From contig DYBL01000029.1 of assembly GCA_019418625.1 (NCBI GenBank), forward strand, positions 1 through 45,909: DNA of 45,909 bases, read 5' to 3'. How positions within the stretch are numbered: the stretch's first letter is position 1; every line of letters starts with the position of its first letter. Origin of the DNA: Clostridiales bacterium. GTDB lineage: Bacteria > Bacillota > Clostridia > Oscillospirales > Oscillospiraceae. Positions 40,184-45,909 of the stretch are shown piece by piece. A program made the translations under genes and the position numbers. The notes beneath the pieces are model-generated. The model ran no database searches. It saw nothing but the letters and a program-made list of their open reading frames with translations, and was not told the DNA's origin.

Positions 40184-41509
40184 ATGAAGCAACACCGTTT
40201 TTCGCTCAACGCAGTGCAGAATCTGGCGCTGAGTTTTACCTGCATCATTCTTTTGGGCGGCTTTTTGCTGATGCTGCCCATTTCCTCCCGCTCCGGGCAG
40301 CCGCTGCCGTTTCTGGATGCGGTATTTACCTCCGCGTCGGCGGCCTGCGTGACCGGACTGGTGCTCTATGACACCTGGACGCAGTTCACGTTCTTCGGAC
40401 AGGCTGTGATCCTGCTTTTGATCCAGGTGGGCGGATTGAGCTTTATGACCGTGACCATCTTTATCTCCATGCTGCTGGGGCGCCGGATCGGCCTGCACAG
40501 CCGCGCGGTGCTGATGGACACGGTGGGCGCTCTGCAGATGGGCGGCATCGTCCGGCTGACCCGCCGGATCCTGACGGTGACGGCAGTGTGCGAAGGGCTG
40601 GGAGCCGTGACATTGCTGTTTTGGTTTTGTCCCCGCTATGGCCTGCGGGGCATCTGGATGTCTGTATTCCACGCGGTGTCCGCCTTCTGCAACGCGGGGT
40701 TCGACCTGTTGGGTACAGGCGCATCTTTGACCACGGTAGCAGGGGAGCCGCTTTTGAATATCGTACTGATGGCGCTGGTGGTCTGCGGTGGTCTTGGCTT
40801 TCTGGTCTGGGATGACATTCTGACCCATCGCTTCCATTTTTCAAAATGGAGACTCCACAGCAAGATCGCCTTTACCGGAACGCTGATGGCACTGGTACTG
40901 GGTACAGTGGCATTTTTTATTCTGGAGGAGGATCACGCCTTTGCAGGTGTGCCCACATCCCAGCAGATCCTCATGGCGGCGTTCCAGTCCGTGACACCCC
41001 GTACAGCCGGATTCAACACGGCGGATCTGACGGCCCTGAGCGAGAGCGGAAAGCTTTTGACCATGGTCCTCATGCTCATCGGCGCAGGCTCCGGCTCCAC
41101 CGGCGGCGGCATCAAGATCAATACCTTCGCCGTCCTGGTGCTCACCGCCCTGGCCCGGGTACGGCGGCGGGAGGATGTGGAGCTGTTCGGCAGGCGGCTG
41201 GACGCGGGAGATATCTTCAAGGCATTTTCCGTTTCCATTATGTATTTCATGACCTGCATGCTTGGCTGTATGGTGCTTTGCCTGGATGGGATCTCTATGG
41301 ACGAAGCGCTGTTTGAATCTCTTTCCGCTATGGGCACGGTTGGACTCACATTAGGAGTCACGCCCACGCTGACCGCAGCGGGCAAGATCGTCGTAACGCT
41401 GATGATGTTTGCCGGACGGGTGGGCAGCATGTCCGTCCTGATGGCGATGGTACGGGACCGCCCAGTGCCCAAGCTGCGCAGGACCCCGGAAAAGATTTTG
41501 ATTGGATGA
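40184..41509 (+). CDS. ktrB: KtrB/TrkH-type potassium uptake channel subunit
   Basis: 441 residues with four repeats of the helix-pore-helix unit of the K+ transporter superfamily. Selectivity-filter glycines are visible as AACVTGLVLYD, AFCNAGFDLLG, PRTAGFNTAD and GTVGLTLGVT, and the gate loop GAGSGSTGGGIKI lies in the third repeat. Mediates potassium entry, usually Na+-linked, across the cytoplasmic membrane. GGAGGG precedes ATG 40184. The regulatory KtrA gene follows after 12 bp, confirming a Ktr rather than a Trk system. Confidence 0.95.
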   Translation: MKQHRFSLNAVQNLALSFTCIILLGGFLLMLPISSRSGQPLPFLDAVFTSASAACVTGLVLYDTWTQFTFFGQAVILLLIQVGGLSFMTVTIFISMLLGRRIGLHSRAVLMDTVGALQMGGIVRLTRRILTVTAVCEGLGAVTLLFWFCPRYGLRGIWMSVFHAVSAFCNAGFDLLGTGASLTTVAGEPLLNIVLMALVVCGGLGFLVWDDILTHRFHFSKWRLHSKIAFTGTLMALVLGTVAFFILEEDHAFAGVPTSQQILMAAFQSVTPRTAGFNTADLTALSESGKLLTMVLMLIGAGSGSTGGGIKINTFAVLVLTALARVRRREDVELFGRRLDAGDIFKAFSVSIMYFMTCMLGCMVLCLDGISMDEALFESLSAMGTVGLTLGVTPTLTAAGKIVVTLMMFAGRVGSMSVLMAMVRDRPVPKLRRTPEKILIG

Positions 41510-41521
41510 GAGGAGTAACCC

Positions 41522-42172
41522 ATGAAATCCTTTTTGGTAATTGGACTTGGCCGTTTCGGCAATCACCTGACCGCCCGGCTTGTGGAGCTGGGGAACGAGG
41601 TCATGGTCGTGGATCAGGACGAAGAGCGCGTTTCCAAAATGGCATCCGTGGCCACTGCCGCCTGTGTGGGCGACTGCCAGGATGAGCAGGTGCTCGCTTC
41701 GCTGGGCGTCCGGAATTTTGACGTATGCTTTGTCTGCGTACGGGATGACTTCCAGACCTCTTTGGAGGTCACTGCCACGCTGAAAGAGCTGGGGGCCAAA
41801 TGTGTGGTGGCCCGGGCAGACCGGGAAAAGCAGATCAAGTTCCTCAAAAAGATCGGCGCGGATTATGTGATCCACACCGAGATGGATATGGCACGCCGGG
41901 TGGCCATGCGCTTTTCTGCCCGGAACGCCTTTGAGTATATCGAACTGACGCCTAAATATGCCATCGTGGAGATCGAAACGCCCAAGGAATGGGAGGGGCG
42001 GACCGTGGCAGAGGTGGATGTGCGCCGTCGGTATAACGTCAACATCCTCGGCCTGAAAACAGGCGACGAGATCATTCCGCTGCTGGACCCGGAGTATCGG
42101 TTCCAGGAGGATGCCCACCTGCTGATCGCGGGAGACAAAAACTCCAGTTTGCTTTTGATGAATAAAACCTGA
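41522..42172 (+). CDS. ktrA: KtrA/TrkA-type potassium uptake regulatory subunit
   Basis: 216 residues. An RCK_N Rossmann domain (GLGRFGNHLTARLVELG nucleotide loop near 8-24, acidic VVDQDEERV after strand 2) and an RCK_C domain (about 135-216, IVEIETPKEWEGRTV). An octameric ring of KtrA binds ATP/ADP on RCK_N and gates KtrB; in Firmicutes the RCK_C domain also binds c-di-AMP. GAGGAG lies before ATG 41522. Same operon as ktrB, ended by a terminator at 42178. Confidence 0.95.
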   Translation: MKSFLVIGLGRFGNHLTARLVELGNEVMVVDQDEERVSKMASVATAACVGDCQDEQVLASLGVRNFDVCFVCVRDDFQTSLEVTATLKELGAKCVVARADREKQIKFLKKIGADYVIHTEMDMARRVAMRFSARNAFEYIELTPKYAIVEIETPKEWEGRTVAEVDVRRRYNVNILGLKTGDEIIPLLDPEYRFQEDAHLLIAGDKNSSLLLMNKT

Positions 42173-42177
42173 TCCTC

Positions 42178-42209
42178 AAAGCCGCCTGGCCCAGCCGGGC
42201 GGCTTTGTT
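42178..42209 (+). terminator. Terminator after ktrA
   Basis: AAAGCCGCCTGGC (42178-42190) pairs with GCCGGGCGGCTTT (42194-42206; one G-T pair) with a short GTTGT tail. Confidence 0.78.
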
Positions 42210-42236
42210 GTCAAACGAAGAAAAGCGTGATACACT
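42208..42236 (+). promoter_or_regulatory. Promoter of thiN
   Basis: TTGTCA (42208-42213), 17-bp spacer, TACACT (42231-42236), just after the ktrA terminator. The leader is only about 15 nt, so no TPP riboswitch is present. Confidence 0.6.
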
Positions 42237-42257
42237 TATGTCAAAAGGGGGAATCCC

Positions 42258-42896
42258 ATGAAACGCTGTTTTATTTTTGCCGCAGGCACGTTTTTCGGCC
42301 TGCGGGAGCGGCCCGGCATACCTGATGACCTTGTGATCGCCGCCGACGCCGGATATGAGACCTGCCGCGCCGCTGACATTACACCAGATGTGATCCTGGG
42401 CGACTTCGACTCCATGGACGCGCCGGCACAAGGGCCGGGCGTGATCCGGCTTCCGGTGGAAAAAGATGACACGGATACCATGGCTGCGGTGAAGCTGGGG
42501 CTGGAGCGCGGCTGTGAGGAGTTTTTTATCTACGGCGGCACCGGCGGAAAACGTCTGGACCATACGCTGGCAAACCTTCAGACGCTGCTGTACCTGCGCC
42601 GCCGGGGCGCACGGAGCTTTTTGTACGATGATGCGTTCATATGGACCGTTATCGAAAATGAGTCCATCACCATCGAGCAGACGGTGGAGTGGGGGCTGCT
42701 GTCCGTTTTCTGCCTGGAAGACCGGGCGGAGGGCGTCTTTGAGCGGGGCGTCCAGTACCCGCTGGAGAACGCGGTCCTTACGGCGGAATTTCCGCTGGGC
42801 GTCAGCAACCATATCCTTGAGCCCAGGGCTGAGGTCCGGGTGGACCGCGGTGCCCTGGCCGTTGGCTGGGAGCTTGCTCCGCTATGCTCAAGATAG
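42258..42896 (+). CDS. thiN: Thiamine diphosphokinase
   Basis: 212 residues. Recognised from IAADAGYETC, LGDFDSMD (metal-binding Asp pair), VEKDDTDTM and GGTGGKRLDHTLAN, which form the pyrophosphate-transfer site, with a beta-rich C-terminal half (thiamine-binding). It makes thiamine diphosphate from thiamine and ATP. In Firmicutes thiN often ends the rpe-rsgA cluster, but here it stands alone after ktrA with its own promoter. AAAGGGGG lies before ATG 42258. Confidence 0.95.
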   Translation: MKRCFIFAAGTFFGLRERPGIPDDLVIAADAGYETCRAADITPDVILGDFDSMDAPAQGPGVIRLPVEKDDTDTMAAVKLGLERGCEEFFIYGGTGGKRLDHTLANLQTLLYLRRRGARSFLYDDAFIWTVIENESITIEQTVEWGLLSVFCLEDRAEGVFERGVQYPLENAVLTAEFPLGVSNHILEPRAEVRVDRGALAVGWELAPLCSR

Positions 42897-42920
42897 AATA
42901 GCGGATTGCACAAAGCAAGG

Positions 42921-43022
42921 TTGCGGACCTCTGAATTATATTGTATAATAGAGCAATGGAAAGGTTGACCTTTCAAAATTAACACAACAGACCGTGGGAC
43001 CAGGGTTGGGCACGGCGAGGAG
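42921..43022 (+). promoter_or_regulatory. xdh promoter and hairpin-bearing leader
   Basis: TTGCGG (42921-42926), 17-bp spacer, consensus TATAAT (42944-42949). The 75-nt leader has two hairpins: GAAAGG/CCTTTC at about 42959-42974 and CCGTG/CACGG at about 42992-43015, the latter ending just before the GAGGAGGAG ribosome site. Too short for a classic Moco riboswitch; I match it to no known class. Confidence 0.55.
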
Positions 43023-43030
43023 GAGATTCC

Positions 43031-45583
43031 ATGGCTACATTTACCGTGAATGGCCAAACCGTGAAGGTAGAGGAAAACCAAAAGCTGCTGCGCTATCTGC
43101 GGGACACGCTGCGCCTGACCAGTGTCAAGGACGGATGCAGTGAGGGCGCCTGCGGCACCTGCACGGTGCTGATCGACGGCAAGCCCACCCGCGCCTGCAT
43201 TCCGCAGACCGACAAGCTGGAAGGAAAGTCCATCCTGACGGTGGAGGGCCTCAGCGACTTTGAAAAGGACGTCTATACCTATGCGTTCGGCACCGCCGGT
43301 GCGGTGCAGTGCGGCTTCTGCATCCCGGGCATGGTCCTTTGTGCCAAGGCCCTGCTGGACCAGAACCCCGCGCCCACCCGGGAGGAGGCGGCCTTTGCCA
43401 TCCGCAACAATATCTGCCGCTGCACCGGCTATGTAAAGATCATCGACGCCATTTTGCTGGCCGGCGAGATCTTCCGGGCAGGGGAGGTACCCCCGGCACC
43501 GGAGGACTGGTCCCTGGGCCAGCGGGTGCCCCGTGTGGATGTGGAGGAGAAGGTCACCGGCACGGGCATCTATCCCGATGACATCTATCTGGACGGCATG
43601 ATCTACGGCAGCGCCGTGCGCAGCAAATATCCCCGTGCCCGGGTACTGGCCATCCATACGGAGGAGGCCAAGGCCCTGCCGGGCGTGGTGGGCGTCTATA
43701 CCGCTGCTGACATTCCCGGACAGAACAAGGTGGGCCATCTGATGAAGGACTGGGACACCATGATCGCCGTGGGAGACATCACCCACTATCTGGGCGACGC
43801 TATCTGTCTGGTGGCCGCCGAGACACCGGAGATTTTGCAGCGGGCCAAGGAGCTGGTCCGGGTGGACTATGAGGAGCTGCCCATGGTGCGCAGCCCCAAG
43901 GAGGCCATGGCGCCGGACGCACCGCTGGTGCATCGCTCCGGCAACCTGCTGGCCCACAAGCACATCCAGCGGGGCGACCCCAAGGCCGCCATCCAAAAGG
44001 CACGCCATGTGCTGACCCGCCAGTTCTCCACTCCCTGGACCGAGCACGCTTTCCTGGAGCCGGAGTGCGCTGTGGCATATCCCGACGGCGACGGCGTCAT
44101 GGTGCTCTCCACCGACCAGGGCGCCTATGATACCCAGCATGAGATCATGGGCATGCTGGGCCTGGACGCCGACAAGGTGAAGGTGCAGAACCAGCTGGTG
44201 GGCGGCGGCTTCGGCGGCAAGGAGGATGTGACCGTCCAGCATCAGGCGGCGCTGATCGCCTATCTTGCCAAGCGGCCGGTAAAGGTGAAGCTCACCCGTG
44301 CCGAGAGTATCCTCATCCACCCCAAGCGTCACCCCATGGACATGGAATTCACCCTGGGCTGCGATGAAAACGGCATCATCCAGGGCGTGGTGGCTACGGT
44401 CACGGCCGATACGGGCGCCTATGCGTCCTTGGGCGGGCCGGTGCTGGAGCGGGCCTGTACCCATGCGGCCGGCCCCTACAACTACCAGAACTTTGAGATC
44501 GACGGCTATGCCTGGTATACCAACAATCCTCCCGCCGGCGCCTTCCGGGGCTTCGGCGTGACCCAGACGTGCTTTTGCATCGAGTCTTTGCTCAACGAGA
44601 TGGCAGACGTGGTAGGCATCACCCCCTGGGAGATCCGCTACCGCAACGCCATCCGTCCTGGACAGGAGCTGCCCAACGGCCAGATCGTGGACGAGTCCAC
44701 GGGCCTTGCGGAGACCCTGGAAGCTGTCAAGCCCTACGTGGACGGCGCCAAGTATGTGGGCCTGGCCTGCGCCATGAAGAACGCCGGCGTGGGCGTGGGC
44801 ATCCCGGATACGGGTCGGTGCCGGCTGGTGATCGAGGGCGGCAAGGTACACATCTTCGCCGGCGCCTCCTGCATCGGCCAGGGCCTGGGTACGGTGCTGA
44901 CCCAGATGGTCTGCACCCAGACCGGCATCGCCCGCGCTGACGTGGTCTATGAGCGCTCCAATACCTACTGCGCGCCGGATTCCGGCACCACCTCCGGCTC
45001 CCGCCAGACCCTCTTCACCGGTGAAGCCTGCCGCCGAGCCTGCGCAGACCTGATCGAGGCTATGAAGGATAAAACCTTGACAGAGCTGGAAGGCCAGGAG
45101 TTCTACGGAGAATACCTGGGCAAGACCGACCCGCTGGGCGCACCGGTGCCCAACCCCGTGAGCCATGTGGCCTACGGCTACGCCACCCAAGTGTGCATCC
45201 TCAACGAAGAGGGCCGCGTGGAGCGGATGATCGCCGCTCACGACGTGGGCAAGGCCGTGAACCCCACCTCTGTGGAGGGACAGATCGAAGGCGGCGTGGT
45301 CATGTCCCTGGGCTATGCCCTGACGGAGCGGTATCCGCTCACCGACTGCAAGCCCACCGCCAAGTTTGGTACGCTGGGCCTGTTCCGGGCCAATCAGATC
45401 CCGGAGATCACGCCCATCATCGTGGAGAAGCCCGGCCTGAACGTGGCCTGCGGTGCCATCGGCATCGGCGAGATCACCTCTATCCCCACGGCTCCCGCCG
45501 TGGCCGATGCCTACTTCCGTTTTGACGGCGTCCGCCGCACGTCACTGCCTCTGGAGGGCACTCCTTACAGCCGAAAAGGATAA
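43031..45583 (+). CDS. xdh: Selenium-dependent-type xanthine dehydrogenase (fused 2Fe-2S and Moco subunits)
   Basis: 850 residues, the length of the selenium-dependent xanthine dehydrogenase family (TIGR03311, about 848). Residues 1-150 bind two 2Fe-2S clusters: Cys36, Cys41, Cys44, Cys56 (GCSEGACGTC) and Cys94, Cys97, Cys129, Cys131 (CGFC, ICRC). Residues 160-850 are the molybdopterin part with GGGFGGKED, the FRGFGVTQ block, GQGLGTVLTQ and catalytic Glu814 in GIGEITSIP. No FAD domain is in the chain, so a partner subunit must be elsewhere. Oxidises xanthine or a related purine. No Sec codon is involved: selenium would be on the cofactor. GAGGAG precedes ATG 43031. The convergent neighbour is a MocA-like cofactor enzyme, which supports this reading. 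Confidence 0.9.
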   Translation: MATFTVNGQTVKVEENQKLLRYLRDTLRLTSVKDGCSEGACGTCTVLIDGKPTRACIPQTDKLEGKSILTVEGLSDFEKDVYTYAFGTAGAVQCGFCIPGMVLCAKALLDQNPAPTREEAAFAIRNNICRCTGYVKIIDAILLAGEIFRAGEVPPAPEDWSLGQRVPRVDVEEKVTGTGIYPDDIYLDGMIYGSAVRSKYPRARVLAIHTEEAKALPGVVGVYTAADIPGQNKVGHLMKDWDTMIAVGDITHYLGDAICLVAAETPEILQRAKELVRVDYEELPMVRSPKEAMAPDAPLVHRSGNLLAHKHIQRGDPKAAIQKARHVLTRQFSTPWTEHAFLEPECAVAYPDGDGVMVLSTDQGAYDTQHEIMGMLGLDADKVKVQNQLVGGGFGGKEDVTVQHQAALIAYLAKRPVKVKLTRAESILIHPKRHPMDMEFTLGCDENGIIQGVVATVTADTGAYASLGGPVLERACTHAAGPYNYQNFEIDGYAWYTNNPPAGAFRGFGVTQTCFCIESLLNEMADVVGITPWEIRYRNAIRPGQELPNGQIVDESTGLAETLEAVKPYVDGAKYVGLACAMKNAGVGVGIPDTGRCRLVIEGGKVHIFAGASCIGQGLGTVLTQMVCTQTGIARADVVYERSNTYCAPDSGTTSGSRQTLFTGEACRRACADLIEAMKDKTLTELEGQEFYGEYLGKTDPLGAPVPNPVSHVAYGYATQVCILNEEGRVERMIAAHDVGKAVNPTSVEGQIEGGVVMSLGYALTERYPLTDCKPTAKFGTLGLFRANQIPEITPIIVEKPGLNVACGAIGIGEITSIPTAPAVADAYFRFDGVRRTSLPLEGTPYSRKG

Positions 45584-45620
45584 AAAAATGCTGCCGCGGC
45601 GATTTTCCGCCGCGGCAGCA
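45582..45620 (-). terminator. Terminator of the mocA-like gene
   Basis: A 13-bp perfect stem TGCTGCCGCGGCG (45589-45601) pairs with 45608-45620. On the minus strand it runs into T7; on plus it lacks a T-tract but could still stop xdh. Confidence 0.85.
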
Positions 45621-45639
45621 ATCTCCCCACAGAGTCGAA

Positions 45640-45909
45640 TTATGTGGGATGTGATTCCAAGGACGTATCCCTTTGTAAAGACTCCAGCGCCTGGATGGTG
45701 TCCACATCGAAAAGTTCCCGCTCCGGCACTTCGAGCAGTGTGAGAAGCTCCGGGTGCTTCCGGATGACGACGCTGCCGCCGTGGTCTCCCGTCAGCTTCA
45801 AAAGCTCCGGGTACAGCGGGGCAGGGAACAGGCAGGGATTTCCCCGTACTCCATCATGTCCCAAAGCCGCGATTTTGTCCGGCGACCGGCGCCACAGCTC
45901 AGTCAGGGC
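45640..45909 (-). CDS. MocA-like molybdenum cofactor cytidylyltransferase, partial
   Basis: The frame is open from the window end to TAA at 45640-45642, so only about 89 C-terminal residues are seen. The block GHDGVRGNPCLFPAPLYPEL followed by LTGDHGG is the signature of the MobA-like NTP-transferase family (NTP_transf_3), and the C-terminus IRKHPELL...VDTIQAL fits MocA. These enzymes add CMP to molybdopterin for xanthine-dehydrogenase-type hydroxylases. Placement next to the Se-type xdh is the arrangement expected for the selenium-labile hydroxylase cluster. The TTG at 45864 is internal, not the start. Confidence 0.82.
   Translation of the reverse strand, partial: ALTELWRRSPDKIAALGHDGVRGNPCLFPAPLYPELLKLTGDHGGSVVIRKHPELLTLLEVPERELFDVDTIQALESLQRDTSLESHPT

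Noticed and set aside
42578..45241. Long minus-strand open frame opposite xdh
   Set aside because: Antisense shadow of xdh, rich in His/Gly/Ala with no recognisable domain.
1..45909. CRISPR arrays, IS elements, prophage genes or replication origins
   Set aside because: No regularly spaced repeats, transposase or integrase frames, phage structural genes or DnaA-box clusters were seen on either strand.

Overview
The window is a 45.9-kb, GC-rich stretch of a clostridial chromosome. The likeliest source is a gut spore-former of the Oscillospiraceae (Flavonifractor/Lawsonibacter/Intestinimonas-like); this is inferred from gene content and no database was searched. The support is Firmicute gene order (rplS-lepB-lepB-ylqF-rnhB-yraN and tig-clpP-clpX-lon-ysxC), a SpoIVFA/SpoIVFB-like sporulation protease pair, a CsoR-controlled metal ATPase, KtrAB, and a xanthine dehydrogenase of the selenium-dependent type. 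No phage, IS element, CRISPR array or rRNA was seen.

Layout. 1-16 kb holds mostly single genes or pairs, each with its own promoter and terminator: a partial DUF4358 surface protein, a PAS/degenerate-GGDEF/EAL/PAS/GAF protein, a self-regulated MarR-YczE pair, a YeiH exporter, a CapA-like protein, a CdaR regulator with a glycerate kinase, a CsoR/P1B-ATPase metal-efflux module, an aldose epimerase, a DtxR/MntR regulator and an EEP-family phosphatase or nuclease. At 15.8-16.1 kb there are two identical tRNA-Ala(GGC) genes, followed by a broken membrane-protein gene.

16.7-23 kb is the unusual part. A DUF4340 surface protein is joined head-on to a Ser/Thr kinase gene that has lost its N-lobe but keeps a long open frame (catalytic lobe, TVSDFG heptads, membrane helix, YD-type repeats). 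Next comes an intact kinase whose catalytic lobe is nearly identical in DNA but whose tail is entirely different: a dead ABC-ATPase-like domain plus a C-terminal PH-like domain. The heads are conserved and the tails are swapped, which looks like a modular and possibly recombining kinase family. This is the best candidate for something undescribed.

23-38 kb is conserved housekeeping: tRNA-Pro(CGG), the spoIVF-like pair, rplS with a structured leader, two tandem signal peptidases, ribosome-assembly GTPase, RNase HII, YraN, threonine synthase, a metallophosphoesterase, then trigger factor, ClpP, ClpX, Lon and YsxC. A perfect 16-bp inverted repeat overlaps the predicted clpP promoter.

38-45.9 kb carries adenine deaminase on the minus strand, the KtrB/KtrA potassium system, thiamine diphosphokinase, and a selenium-dependent-type xanthine dehydrogenase facing a MocA-like molybdopterin cytidylyltransferase cut by the window end. 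Adenine deaminase and xanthine dehydrogenase together point to purine catabolism.
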